DNA from: Polytrichum commune
Taxonomy: Eukaryota; Streptophyta; Polytrichopsida; Polytrichales; Polytrichaceae
DNA: 60,000 nt
Direction: 5' to 3'
Assembly: GCA_950295325.1 (NCBI GenBank)
Contig: OX485806.1
Coordinates: forward strand, 1,614,001-1,674,000
Numbering within the stretch: the stretch's first letter is position 1; the number at the start of each line of letters is the position of its first letter. Position numbers and translations under genes: made by a program. Below are positions 1 through 11,940 of the stretch, one piece after another. Under the pieces are notes generated by a model. It was not told the origin of the DNA. It ran no database searches and saw only the letters and a list, made by a program, of their open reading frames with translations.

Positions 1-2274
1 CACATTTAAACCCTCAACCACTGAGTGATACAAAGGGTAAGAGGGTCTGAAGTTTGCGGTCAAAGGGTTAGAAACAAAGGAGGCATAGAATGGGTGCCAT
101 CCCCATGTGGCCTCCAGCAATCGTGGGTAGTGCTCATCGTCCCATTGTTTCATGGCCTTCGCAATGGCCTTGTTAATCTTTGACTGACGTTCATCATCCC
201 ACTGTTTTCGTTGCCTCATCACCTGACGCATGTTACAGGTGTGCTGGATGTAGTGGCATAGAGCCCCAATCTCTGACTGAAGCGCGGCCTCGTCATCAAC
301 CTGGCTCATTGTGGCCACGACAATCTGCGTAATTAGTGGCCCAATAGTTGGTTTAGCCTGCGTCAGCACAGACAAGCCCATGTTACAAAACAACTTGCAG
401 GGTTTGAAATTTCAGTGTACCATGACCACAATGACTCATGTTACAACAAAGATGTCACACCAGACAAATAGACATGCAGCAAGTAGAAGGAAACAAGAAC
501 GAGTTGAAAATGTTTAGCAACGAAGCATTAGCAAAAATCGGATTGAAAATCGGGCTTTCCTTGTTTCATTTTCTGGCATACAACAACCACAATGTTGTGA
601 GAGACCTTTCATGTAAGTCAGATGGTGTGTTCATGTGTTAGAAGTCCGTGCTCTTCTTCTTCAAAGCTTCAGAACATGCTAATCATGGGCCATCAATGTA
701 CATATAAAATGCAGATGACCACCCTAAATGCAGATAAACCCTAAATGCATATGAATGGAAATTTGTAAGAATAAGTTTGTTTCAAGCTATTTAACTTGCC
801 TGAAAGTGAGAAAGTATGAAGAAGTATTGCCATAAGGATTAATTACCTTAAGATGAGCACCGTTTTTTGTGTGATTGCATGGGCACCGAAGTGCAGGCAT
901 GTAACCTGAAGAGCAGACATCTAACCTGAAGCACAAACATCTACCCTAAACCCTACTGCGGTTGCTTATGCTATCCATACACCTAAATTCCAGTGCACCC
1001 AGGTCACACAACCACATGTTACAACTGAACATCATATCATGAAATTGCAAAGAAGGGAGAACATTTACCTGATGCTTCGGCGAGTAAAATCTGCCATAGG
1101 CAGCAAACAACCTGTCAATGAAAGCGGGGTCGTTCTTCCAACCTTGAAGCTCCTCCTCAAACGCGTGGAATTCACCGCACTCCGCATCAAATTTCAGCAA
1201 GCCACATTGCATCAAATGATACAAACCTGGGGGTTGTATTGGGGGCCTCAACGTTGGTTTCGGGTTGTCCATCTTCACCGACGCACGAGCTGAAGTTGCG
1301 GCTCCCACATAGAATGCCTGCCGCTCCTTTCTCAACCCCGTCGCAATATCGGCATCAGCTCTTGGGCTCTCCATGGGAGGGACAGGGGTCACAGGTGGCG
1401 TAGGGAACGCATATGCAAGAGGAGAAGGAGGAGCCAAAATGGCCATCCTCTCTGGGGATGGGCTTCATGACTGGATAGGCGTGACCCGAATGGGGTGGGG
1501 AGGCGGTCCAGGTTTGGGACGTGTCGTCCGTGGGGCAGGCTCTGGGTTGTGTCTCCTGGGCTTGGACTTGAACTGCCGGGTGGAATGGAAAACCCGATGG
1601 CCCTCCTCCATCCGTGCGTGAGATCGCTTCTTCGGTCGCGAGCTGGGCGCTTCCGCGTCATCGGTGCCGTCATCCCCCAGGTCCACAAAATCTGTTGCCG
1701 CGGGTTCTGCAGATTGTCGCATCGGAGACCGTTGCGGCCTTGGCATCGATTGCGTCCCTCCTCGCCATGTAACGTGTGAAGCCGTCAAATGTTCGATTGT
1801 GGGCTCCATGAACCTCCTGGCATGCACTCTCGCACCATTGGGGGGGAAAGCCACGTCCCTAAGCTCGGGGTTCAGCTCCAGCCACATGGAATTGTCTTGC
1901 AACACGTCCCATAGCGAGCGCTCACCTCGTTGCAAAGCAGCTTTGAGGTCTTTACCCTGTTTGGCCGTCTTGAGGTTGGGGTAGACTGGGAGCTCCAACT
2001 TCCTGCCAGTTGGATCCACGGGTCCACATGGGCAGCCCCCCACCCGGTGGTCAGTCAAGCGCAACTTGCTGGGAAAGGAACTTTTGCAGTAGACGCACAA
2101 CCAGTCATCCCGAGCCTTCTGCCCATCACGAGATCGATTGCGAGTGCACTCCAACTTCAACTCAATGTACACGCACCTTCTGACTGTCTGCTCCACCCAG
2201 CCCTGCGAATCTCTATTGACAAAATATGTGACCTCGTCCTCCTCAGGCCGGGCCGCTTCACCCTCGGCATCCAT
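1..2274 (-). pseudogene. 5' part of zinc-finger, transposon-like gene, in-frame stop
   Basis: The gene runs off the left edge. The likely start is the ATG at 2274, directly after a TTGCAGCAG acceptor-like sequence; the frame stays open upstream to 2451. The first exon (about 1069-2274) encodes an acidic start, then a C-x2-C-x12-H-x4-C zinc finger (WLCVYCKSS...DHRVGGC), a basic, proline-rich linker and a more conserved-looking stretch near FDAECGEFHAFEEELQGW. A donor CATCAG|GTAAAT lies at 1068. A second open stretch from about 1 to 400 (KPTIGPLITQ..., rich in charged helices) is open to the edge and is probably the next exon. An in-frame TGA at 1465-1467 splits exon 1; the same frame continues as SPSPERMAILAPP, so this is a point nonsense change (CGA to TGA would explain it), not a frameshift. 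The zinc finger resembles BED-type fingers of transposases; I do not recognise the exact family. Confidence 0.55.
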
Positions 2275-2487
2275 CTGCTGCAAGCCACAATGGAGGTCAA
2301 TGGCAAGAAACAAAGCAGTTTGAGGCGTCAGCAAGAAGGAAGGGGGGTGGAAGTTTGTGGCGTGCCGAATGGGGAGGAGGTCGTTTTGTCCCTCCAATCC
2401 AGGAATCGCACCCACGGCCATGGCCAAGAACACTCCAAACCCAATCCTCAAAGCTCGCTATACCCTAAACCAGTTGATTAACGTTGA

Positions 2488-2790
2488 TACAGAGAAATAT
2501 TGCGCTGCCATTCAAGGGGGGTAACAGCTACAAACGGTCTGTATGCATATGTGCTCACTTTCTATACCCTAGATGCTGAAAACAATGCCTAATGCAGAAT
2601 ATTGCGGTGCCTGTGAAGGGGAGGTAAGTGCTACAGACAGTGTCCCTGAACCTCTGCTCACTGTCTATGCCCTAGAAGGTGACAACAGTGTTTAGCATAG
2701 AAATATTGCGGTAAGCACTACAAACAGTCCTCATGCGTCTATGAAAGCTTTGTATACCCTATAAGCTGTCAAGGGGGGGGGGGGTAAGGA
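2488..2790. repeat. Imperfect ~110-bp tandem repeat, about three units
   Basis: Three decayed units share the blocks atattgcg, gtaag-gctacaaacagt, and tataccctag. They start near 2488, 2597 and 2699, just upstream of the zinc-finger gene. A G run of about 11 closes the third unit at 2770-2786. No coding potential is seen. Confidence 0.6.
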
Positions 2791-3519
2791 ACCTATATCT
2801 TGTCTATGGCTAAGCGTACACCGGCCACTGTACAAACCGCGTCCCCTAAATCGCTGTAAATCCTACACACTACCACCATACTATATTGCAGAGTACTGCA
2901 ATGCCATGCGAGCGGAGCAAGTGCTGTAAACCCTAAACCAAGTGCCGTAAGCAACCTTGGGAAGTGCCTCCAACAGTTTCAAACCCTAAGCATACATGAG
3001 ATCACCCCAAACCGAGTGGACTAAAGAGCCCTAAACCCTAAACAATGAAGGCAGATCCCATTGCGCCAAGTTGTCATGCCTCCAAGCGACGGAAGTGCCA
3101 TACACACTTACAAGCTGCATGCATACATAGGAGAAGAACAAACACTGCCACGTAGAAACAGGGTAAAAGAAAAAGGAGCAACAAAAAAATAGGGCGATGA
3201 GGCATGTTACAACATGGTAAGTGATGGGTTGATGCCGAGCGCTCCTTGTAACCACTGCCTGGGGACGCTCCGCTCCTGCAGCTATGAAAGTTGTGCGCTG
3301 AATTACCAGGCGTCGCTGCCTCTGCCTGCGCACAAGCCTCAAAGGGAAAGAAAGCGAAAATGAAGCACATTTGCATGAATCCATCTTTTGAGGCAATGAC
3401 AACTTACATGATGCAATCATGCCTGATGTAACATGACTGGCATGACTACAAAGTAGGACATCCTAGCAAATTCAGTGCATGGCAACCCTAAACCATGAAC
3501 TCGCACATCAGTGCACATC
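2791..3519. other. Non-genic stretch with degenerate CCCTAAA motifs
   Basis: Scattered CCCTAAA and CCCTAAACC motifs (for example 2928-2938 and 3030-3042) match the plant telomere unit in degenerate form. The overlapping reading frames near 3031-3420 have low-complexity, hydrophobic translations and no recognisable domain. I see no gene. Confidence 0.4.
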
Positions 3520-3745
3520 ATTGTGTATTAAACCCTTATTAAACCCTTCACACCCTCAAACACACTCGAGTGCGCTAGAAACTTGGACTTTGCAAGAAAT
3601 CAGTAAGTTACAATCGTCATTTCGCTGATTATGCACATCACAGTTCATCACATCATTGTCTACCTAAACCATCACACCCTAAAAGACACTCCAGTGTGCT
3701 CTAACCCTAGAGTATGCAAGAAATGAGTAAGTTACAATCACTCAG
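3520..3745. repeat. Direct repeat, two ~100-bp units
   Basis: The block acaccctca-acacactc-agtg...gcaagaaatcagtaagttacaatc near 3547-3617 recurs as acaccctaaaagacactc...gcaagaaatgagtaagttacaatc at 3670-3740. The copies are diverged by several substitutions. Confidence 0.55.
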
Positions 3746-3883
3746 AAAAGATGGTTGATTGGATGCTTGAAAAAAAACATGGGAAGTACTCACCTTTATT
3801 GTAACCAAGCGTCAAACCAACAACGCTCCAAAGAGTGCTCCTCCGCCGCAAATCCTTCACTCCATCGTTGTTGCTGAGGCATC

Positions 3884-3970
3884 GCTTCATGCAACACACT
3901 CCATTGCGGCACACACTTCATGCAACACACTCCATTGCGGCACACACTTCATGCAACACACTCCACACTC
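3884..3970. repeat. 31-bp minisatellite, ~2.7 units
   Basis: The unit ttcatgcaacacactccatt followed by gcggcacacac is repeated at 3887, 3918 and 3949 with no visible differences, which suggests recent expansion. Confidence 0.8.
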
Positions 3971-4821
3971 TAGGTTACAAAAACTCTTCAGGGGTGGCTA
4001 AGCCACACTTTTATAAGGTGTGTAAAGACGCACTCCCCGAGGGCGGTATCCTTGGCCATATGGATGGATGGGTGGCACCCTACCCATTCATGGATGGCAC
4101 TCATGGTCCATCCGGCTCATCCGGCATGGGGTCACGGGCCGGCCTGTAACGTCCAACGGGTGGACAGCCTGGCAGGCCGCGTGGCAGCCACGGTGGCGCA
4201 GCTGGCGGAGGCGGGCCGGGGGTGGCGCGGGTCCACTTCGTCAGTCGGGGCGGGTTCCATGACCCCTTCTGCCACCCGACTTACAGCCTCGAATTCCGTG
4301 ATTTAATAAAGACTGTTGGGTCCGGTAATGTTAGGGGTTATTGCACTGTTATTGCTTACACTAGGTTATATTTCAGACCTCTCCTTTGCGTTTGATGATT
4401 TGAGCATGTCAAAAGACTAAATGTAAATTAATGCTGGGGCAGTGATCATTACTTTTACTGACATCAAGTGCAAAGAAGTTGCGCTCTATCCAGGTCACCC
4501 ATATGTACCAAAAAGAATTGAACAGTAGAATCATAAGTAGAGCATCCACAAATTTCTTACAATTTGTAGGTCCTTGATTAATATCAATATCGTACTCAGG
4601 ATTCACTTGTCCCTGGAAGTGGAGTCTAAATCTATTAACATGGTGTGTTCAAAGAGTCAGGGTTGGCAAGGCATTATTCCGACCCTTTTTGTGACACATG
4701 GGGTAAGGACTTTCTGATTGCAATGAGTCAGTTTAACTCAATGTCCATAAGTACTAGAAACTTAAATGACTCCATACTTATGGTCTTGTGAGTGGGCAAC
4801 CACTTGAGGGAACTCCAAAAA
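3971..4821. other. Non-genic stretch with GC-rich patch
   Basis: About 4140-4260 is strongly GC-rich (gccgcgtggcagccacggtg and similar) inside AT-rich surroundings. Open frames here are short and overlap on all frames. I recognise no gene or RNA. Confidence 0.3.
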
Positions 4822-5185
4822 CTACACTAAATATGATATTTAGTGTCACCAATTCTAATTGTCTTGCTCAATACTAATTGTTAACCGCAATGTAGTGTCA
4901 CCAACACTAAATGCTAACTCAACATTATTTTGTCGTTCCTTGTAAAATTTTGCGGGAAATATAGATTTACGGGGTTGCAATCACTGTGACTTACCAACTG
5001 ATTTTTCATACATGACAATACTTCATCACAAGTTGCTGACAAGAGAAGGTAGAGTTTTGGCCAATAGATGAACTCATCCATCATCCATGATAGTATTTGT
5101 TCACTTATTCACCAGAGGTGTCGTCCAAAAAGTTACCATAGTGACATCAAACACCATATGACACTAAATACCATATTTAAGGTAG
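4822..5185 (+). mobile_element. MITE of the CTACACT family
   Basis: The 5' end reads CTACACTAAATATGATATTT followed by AGTGTCACC. The 3' end read on the opposite strand is CTACCTTAAATATGGTATTT followed by AGTGTC, so the ends are inverted repeats. The interior matches the element at 22,004-22,378 almost along its full length (shared blocks TTGTCTTGCTCAA, TTTGTCGTTCCTTGT, ATCATCCATGA, GTTACCATAGTGACAT). No clear target-site duplication was found. About 364 bp, no coding capacity. Confidence 0.8.
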
Positions 5186-7240
5186 GCAGTTTGGGTGGAC
5201 GCGGTTTAATCTGGACATTTACTAAGTCAATCCCCATTCGACAACAATTTATTATAACATAATATAATCGGGACAATAATTAATAAGTTACTTACACGCA
5301 ACAGTCAAGCCTCCAAACCCTGAGAATCAATAATTCCATACAGCAGTCTCCGAGCATGCCCCAGAGAGCTGGCAGCTGAAATTCTCTCGTTGCATGCTCT
5401 CGCCACATTCTGTTCGGCCGCCAACTCCCACTGACTCGAATGTCCGAAGCTCACACACGTGGATAATTGGTTCCATCTCCCCCTGCCCACAAGCTCATGA
5501 ATCCCTATTCTAACATTCTAGGCTCCAGGAGCTTGGCAGCAGTAAAGCTTTGAATTACGTTTGTGGCACAGTAGAATATTAGTGTGTTTAGAATGTACGG
5601 GTAATGCCGTAAGATCGAGACCGTGTAAGGGGGCAACTGTAGCCAACAATATGGAACCCCAGATGAAGAAGAAATATGTTGCATATGGGAGTTTACAAAT
5701 GAGTTCCTAAGCAGATCAAGGAAAAATGAAGAATGGGTAGCATACACACGTCCATATTGTACTGGACCTATAAGGAACTCTGTAATCTTGTGCGTAGCCC
5801 TCCATGCTAATTAACAATGCTGTCTACCTGCAACAGCTAGATTAGAGTGAGTGCGTTGTTCATATCTGACCTGCTGTATGGCTGAGCCGGACTAAGTTAG
5901 TACTTTGTTGCAGTTATACTCAAACTTATCAACTACAGAAATTTCGGATGGACAACGCCGCCGTTCTCCCCACAAACTTGGTGTTCTCTGCATTTATCTG
6001 TTGCAGCCTGGAATTCCCTGAGTCGGCTAATATGTATATAACAGACTCTTCAACTCTCTCATTTGCATCCAACATTAATCGACTGAGTCCAACAACGCTA
6101 GAGTTCTCTGCAGACTCGGTTGGTGTAATTGTGACAACTTACAACAACTTGTCTTTACGAATTAAATGCTGAAGGTATGGATTTCTGATCTGTGGGCAGG
6201 CAGGTGACCAGAATCACAGCGGAATAATGTTCAGTTGATCATGTAACTTGTTCAGTAATATAATTCAGAACAACCTGTTGTGTATTTCCAAATGTCTGTT
6301 GCTTTGAGGATTTGATCCAGCTTCACAACTTGTGGTGACAATTCTGAGTCTATGGGGCTTCCAGGTATTTGAGGAGAAAATAGTACTTACGTGAGAAGGC
6401 GCATTCATATATCGTACTCCAAAAGTTACACCCTGCCAAATTTCAATAAGCCACATCCTACAGCGGGCAGAAGTTTGATACATCAAGAGAACCATGTCTT
6501 CTCCTGATTTGGTATTTGGAATGATTTGTGTCTTTCATGAATGATGTATACGTCAAGCTTTCTGTACATGGAGTAAGATGCATTCAATAGATTTTGGGAT
6601 TAAATACTTAGCTTGATAGTTCTGTTATCTCCTCCAAATTATTCTCCACAAATTGGTGAATTAGGATCTAACATTGTTCTCCTCTGATCTCCTTGCAGAG
6701 CCCACGCAGTGTTGACAATTTATGTAAACGTCCTGAACTAAGTGGAACAGTAAGCGTTTCTCTACCCCAAAATAACAACTGACATTTCTGTCATTTAATT
6801 CGCATCAAAACTGCACGCCACATAAACCTAGTGGGTCACAAATTTGTAAGGTCTTTAGAGATTGACTATGTAGCATTCTTGCAATGGGTTTGAATATACT
6901 TCTTAATTGTCTTGAGTCTAATATGTGAAATGGAAGCTACAAATTTGCAACAACAATCGGGCAACAATTGACATGCATGTTACAACATTTGACATGCAGC
7001 CAAACATCATATATATCTATGCTCCTGCCATCTACGGACAGGACACTGTGAGGGCGATACTCCGAGCGACGTTGAACGATCAATTTGAAAGTGAGGCCAC
7101 AATCTCGCAAAATATAAATATTTCTCACAAAATTCAATTTGCAATATCTAGACTTGCATGATAATACACATGTGAGGATGAATAAGAGGTCCATTAAAAG
7201 GCTTATGGAAATGATTTATTTATTTATGTGACCCCTCCGT
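5186..7240. other. Gene-poor unique DNA
   Basis: Only short open frames under about 80 codons are present on both strands (for example 5305-5490, 5505-5747, 5948-6172, 6265-6495). None has a recognisable motif or splice structure I would trust. I see no clear repeats. Confidence 0.3.
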
Positions 7241-7402
7241 ATGATGATGCATGCAGGTATTCGTCAGGTGGAGGATGATGAAGATGAAGATGATGTGATT
7301 AAAGTGTATTACTACGGAGACGAGGGTGACATTGATGAGGATGAGGTACTGGAGGTGGTGAAGAAAGATGATAGAAGGGCCTATATCAAATACAAAAACT
7401 GA
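7241..7402 (+). CDS. Small acidic ORF, possible terminal exon
   Basis: A 53-codon frame starts with three ATGs, is strongly acidic in the middle (VEDDEDEDDV, DIDEDEVLEVV) and ends basic (RRAYIKYKN, stop at 7400-7402). An AG acceptor-like ATGCAG at 7251-7256 could make it the last exon of a longer gene, but no upstream exon was recognised. The product is unknown. The composition is unlike the surrounding noise, which is the only reason it is listed. Confidence 0.3.
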   Translation: MMMHAGIRQVEDDEDEDDVIKVYYYGDEGDIDEDEVLEVVKKDDRRAYIKYKN

Positions 7403-7826
7403 ATATGAATCACCCCATGACCTGAGAGTTTCGCAAACCCAGGGGCCAATTGTTGGATGAATTATGTTCACCACAAGTCTATTTACAGTGAATTCGTTGA
7501 GATGGTTTCTATGCATGCAAGTAGACCACCCATGCTCATTCTAAGCTATTCATTCCCATTGTAGACAAAGATAGAGCTCTAGAATAATTCACTGCGTTCA
7601 GCAGGGATACTTACTCCAAAATGTTGTGGATTGAATCACAGTTGCATTCTGCACATATTAAATAAAAGAGCTCCTCATTTCTTAACATTCTTGTAAGCTT
7701 CTGCATAGTATAAAAAACCACATTCCAATTAAGCTCCACCATTTCTTTGTATTTAAATTTAATAACACATTCGACTTTTGGCCTACCTTCATAACTTGAG
7801 CTGTAACCATACTTTATGCCCTCACT

Positions 7827-8235
7827 AAGGTAGGGGTGGCAATTTCCGTGCGGGTCCTAAAGTCGACCCCTATGTCGGAAGCACCTTTCTAGGTGCTTTT
7901 ACCTGGGTTTACAAAAGCACCTATCAAGGTGCTTTTACCGTTCACAGCGCTGCCAGCATTTCATTGGCTGCCAATGGTCGGTTTAATGTTGCCAGCGGTC
8001 GGTTTTAGAAATCCACCTTGTGGATATACCACGTACCCTATGTGCGAGTGTTGGTCACTCTACAAGGTTTCCTTTAAAAATTTGTAGGAAATCATAAACA
8101 TGCTGGAAAATTTTGATTTTTTCATAGTTGCTCTTGCACCAGCTTTGCGGAGTGCTCAAAATTTATAAAAAAATAGTTTCAGGATCCCAACTAGGCACAT
8201 CTGAAATTTGGACGGAAATAGCCACCCCTACCTTA
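7827..8235. mobile_element. ~409-bp MITE with TAAGGTAGGGGTGGC ends
   Basis: The left end TAAGGTAGGGGTGGCAATTT (7827) and the right end on the other strand TAAGGTAGGGGTGGCTATTT (8235) form a terminal inverted repeat of about 24 bp with one or two mismatches. Inside is a hairpin pair AAGCACCTTTCTAGGTGCTTT and AAGCACCTATCAAGGTGCTTT near 7880-7940. The right end lies directly against the neighbouring CACTA-type element. Confidence 0.75.
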
Positions 8236-9415
8236 GGAGGAAGGAGGGTCACTTTGACATGTGGCCACGACATTAAAAAATTTCGTGTTGGAATTTTGAG
8301 CTCCGCGCTTGAGTTTTTAGCTTTGCACAATTTATTGTACATGTGTGAGAATTGTGCCATTTCATTGTCATGCAAAAGGTCCGTGAAGGAATATCTTTGT
8401 TTAGTTTTATAGATTTTCCAGCTAGATCTAGACCTAGATGTGAGTCACCTTGTACATTAACTATTAAGGTAGGAGAGAGGGGCAATTACAACATACAAGT
8501 GTATCTTTTATTCATCCGACATTAAAGCACTGTAATAATACATAGTAAATAGTAAACAATCAATATTTCACAGTATACAATAAACAACAAATAGTAAGTA
8601 GTAAATATTAAATAGTAAATATTGAATTAAAAATAGGAAATACTAAATAGTAGACAATAATTAATATAATTATTATTTTGCAATAAAAATTAAATAATAA
8701 ATGGTATATAGTAATTAGTAAATAATATAATATACAATTAATAATAAATAATATACTACAAACAATATAAAATATAAAATATAAAATTAATAGTGAATAA
8801 TTGACTATACATAGTAGTTTATATACTATACATAGTAAATAATAGGCAAATAAATAAGAACAAAATACTACAAACAACAAATAGTAGCTAGGTAATTAAC
8901 TTAATTAATATACTACAATCAGTAAATAGTAGATAGTTTATAATAGCCTTCATATACAAAGGTTGGGAGCACTCTCTACTTACCATGTGCGGTGTGATGA
9001 CCTAGTGGTGAAGGCTTGGAAGTGGGAGTCACGAGGTGTAATACTCGAATTCCTTGGTCTCCGCCGGGATCTAACCTAGTAGGTGGCTGCACCGAAGGTA
9101 GCAGCTGTGCAATAGGCACAGATAGTAGGAATCTACCTATTAGCTAACTATATCTAGCTTTTATTGAGATATATATGTAAATATATTAAAATTACTATGA
9201 AATTTCCCCGTACTAAAAAATTATTGCCATAGTAAAATTTGTATCCGCATTTATCACGATATGATTTTGACATCTCATTTCTTAAAATATAAGACATGTC
9301 CAAAAATACAACATTTCTACAATGGTTGCAACTTATACAACATGTGTCATGGTCCTTGAGAAGTGTCACTTTTGTGTCCTTTTTGTGTGAGAATGGACCC
9401 TCTTTCCTACTAGTG
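8236..9415. mobile_element. Non-autonomous CACTA-type element, left copy
   Basis: The right end reads CACTAGTAGGAAAGAGGGTC on the minus strand (9415 leftward). CACTAGTAGAAA is a common plant CACTA terminus. The left end retains GGAAGGAGGGTCACTTTGAC but its first bases are missing, probably lost at the junction with the adjacent MITE. The interior mirrors the right copy across a 44-bp gap, with arms differing by scattered substitutions. The 8,530-8,930 part is made of tagtaaata-type AT-rich runs. No transposase frame remains. Confidence 0.75.
8996..9053 (+). promoter_or_regulatory. tRNA-like A and B boxes (SINE-like Pol III promoter)
   Basis: TGACCTAGTGGTGAAG at 8998 resembles an A box and GTAATACTCGAATTCC at 9038 resembles a B box, with about 35 bp between them. 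The mirrored copy in the right element (9640-9700, minus strand) has TGACCTAGTGGTTAAG. This suggests that a tRNA-derived SINE head was caught inside the CACTA element before it was duplicated. No folded tRNA is present. Confidence 0.45.
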
Positions 9416-9459
9416 CTTGGAATCTCGAGCATTTGCATTCAGAAACCATTGCATGCAAT

Positions 9460-10427
9460 CACTAGTAGGAAAGAGGGTCCTTTCCCACACAAAAAGACAT
9501 AAAATTGACTCTTTTCAAGGACCATGACACATGTCGTAGAAGTTGCAGCTAGTAGATAGATTCATACTCTCTGTGCCTACCGCACACTAGCTACCTTTGA
9601 TGTAGCCACCTACTAGATTAGGTCCCAGCGGAGGCCAAGGGATCCAAGCCTTACACCTCATGACTCCCATTTCCCGGGCTTAACCACTAGGTCATGACAC
9701 CGCACATGGTAAGTAGAGAGTGCTCCAAACCTTTGTATATGAAGGCTATTATTTATTGTTTGTAGTATATTATTTATTGTTTCTTACCTACTACCTACTA
9801 TTTATAGTATGTTATTTTTTAATTACTGCCTATTAGTTATTTTTGTAGTATATTAATTACTATTTATGGTCAACTATTCATTATTAAATGATATTTACTA
9901 TTATTTACTATTTGTAGTACATTTTTTACTTCTTTTTTACTATTACTTATAATTTATTGTATTTTTTCTTTACTAATTATTGTCTATTAACTATTATTTA
10001 TTATTTACTACCTACTATTACTATTTATTGTCTTTTATTTAGTATTTTCTATATACTATATTTTCTATTATTTATTCTTTTCTATTTGTTATTTATTTTT
10101 TACTATTTACTATGTACTATTATATTGGTTTAATGTCGGATGAATGAAAGATACACTTGTATGCAGTAATTGCATGTCTCCTACCTTAGCAATTAATGAA
10201 GAATGTGACTGACATCTAGGTCTAGATCTAGCTAGAAGATTTATAAAACTAAACAAAGATAGAACATTCCTTCACAGACCTTTTGCATGACAATAAAGTG
10301 ACATAACTCCCACACATGTAAAATAAATTGCACGGAGCTCAAATCTGAACCGCGAAGCTTAAAACTCCAACACAAAAGTTTTTTATGTCGCGGCAACATG
10401 TCAAAGTGACCCTCCTTTCTACTAGTG
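9460..10427. mobile_element. Non-autonomous CACTA-type element, right copy
   Basis: It begins CACTAGTAGGAAAGAGGGTC at 9460 and ends (minus strand) CACTAGTAGAAAGGAGGGTC at 10427, a clear CACTA terminal inverted repeat. The flanking trinucleotides are AAT and AGT, not an exact duplication. It is the inverted relative of the 8,236-9,415 element, so the pair forms a palindrome of about 2.2 kb. It is non-coding. Confidence 0.8.
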
Positions 10428-11214
10428 AGTGACAATAACTCATATCAATCTCCACAAATTCCCAGCTTAGTACATAAAGGTTGACAATAAAATCTGCATT
10501 GACAACCTTAAATTACAAGACTTTCATCATATTGGTACTCAAAAAGGTAGGACATTCTTTAGTTTCAATTGATCATTGTTCATAGTTCTTGATTTCTTGG
10601 AATGATCTGATTGTCTACTCACACATGCACACCACTTAATATGTTCCAAGTTTTCCATATCAACCTCTCTTTCATTCTAATTTAAATGTAGATTCAATTA
10701 ATTATAAGCAATGCATAGGAAGAGTTGGTAGTCAGTTTAAGATTAGCCAACTAAATTAGGAAAAAACCCAAATGAAAATTGAATACATAGGTCGTATAAT
10801 CAATGGTAAAGTAGAGAATACATCAAGAGGAGGCAAAAATTAGTTGGAACCCCGAGCGTACCGGCAGTTCTTAGCTAGGTCTCCAGAGGGTATGTGTTGG
10901 GCATGGTTTAGGGTTTGGTGCTCATTGCTCACTCACTTTCTAGCTCCCTTGCCTCGCTCCGCTAACTTACTCCCTAGCTCTCCACAGAAGATTCTTTGCT
11001 CTTTTTCCCTCTCCATCCCATTCGCTATGAGGTTTCTTAATGTTGGGTTGAGTATTGGCGGTCGAGCAATGTTTCAGGCCAAGTGGTAGTCGGTAAGTTA
11101 ATGCGTTTGATATCACATTGAATGTCTAGGATTTAGCAATGATTCTGAGCATGTTCTTGAACTTGTGGAAGATAATGTATTGGATGTAGGCAGGGTAACA
11201 TTGTTCTAAGTTGT
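10428..11214. other. Gene-poor stretch
   Basis: One 81-codon frame at 10,844-11,089 (serine- and leucine-rich) has no recognisable domain, and a GTAAGT lies just after its stop. I do not call a gene. No repeat structure seen. Confidence 0.25.
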
Positions 11215-11765
11215 TTAGAAATCCATTGTTGTGAGACTCTACCTTAGTATGGTCATGAGTTCCATGCTTGTTACGGACTCTACATACAAACAAAGACCTT
11301 GTTGCTCTTGCATGGTCTTTTTTTTTTTTTTTTTGGTCCCTATCAAGAGCGCTAGGGTTTTCTGTTTTCTGTTTTTCTAAACTTAACACTTCTTAGAGGA
11401 TGATGGCTGTATTAGGAAATCCTCACATATGCCACAGATCTTGATCCTATCTCCATTCAAGGAAAAACAGGATTATCGAGTAACCAGAACAAGTTCAAAG
11501 GCTGCCTCCATCACTCTGCGCAATTACATACTCAAAACACAATGAATTTGAGAAAAGTGATCATTTCATGTAGTACCAGGGAAATTTGCTTAATGCACAT
11601 GAAATCTTGACCTCCATGCACAAAACCATTGTATATTAACCTTTGGTCGGCTCATACACCAAGTTGCATGCCCATAACGGATCCTTAACACAATCAGAGA
11701 CCTTGTTGTTGTTAATGTATGTTGTGTCTTTTTTTTGTCCATGGGAAGAGTGTTAGGGCATAATA
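11215..11765. repeat. Direct repeat of ~150 bp, two diverged copies
   Basis: The block around 11,225-11,365 (ccattgttgtg..., accttgttgctc, poly-T, gagcgctaggg) recurs at 11,625-11,765 (ccattgtatat..., accttgttgttg, T-run, gagtgttaggg). Both are followed by related sequence, so this is a local duplication or two nested copies of one dispersed repeat. Confidence 0.5.
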
Positions 11766-11940
11766 TGAGATGGTTTGCAAATACAAACGAGGTTGTGGTC
11801 ACTTTTCCTATGTATTTTGGAGCTCGTACGAGTATCCTATTCAATTATCAGTGCAAAGATACATGTGCTCATTATATGATCATATAGGTCCCCCAATTAT
11901 GTTGACTATTGAACCCAAAATGGTAGAAATTGGTTTTTAT
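11766..11940 (+). repeat. Dispersed repeat, copy 1
   Basis: The stretch containing GATCATATAGGTCCCCCAAT and TTGAACCCAAAATGGT is related to 21,750-21,935 (GGTCACATAAGTCTCTTCCC, TTGAACCTAAAATGGT) and to a short piece at 18,240-18,300. It may be part of an old retroelement; no LTR or coding region could be assigned. Confidence 0.5.

Noticed and set aside
3031-3420. 129-codon minus frame, hydrophobic C-terminus
   Set aside because: No start context, no domain, and an overlapping alternative frame; composition is like noise.
8608-8880. 90-codon minus frame rich in Tyr, Ile and Leu
   Set aside because: It is a translation of the tagtaaata low-complexity part of the CACTA element.
9001-9053. A functional tRNA gene
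   Set aside because: A/B-box-like motifs are present, but the acceptor and anticodon stems do not pair; only a SINE-like promoter remnant is claimed.
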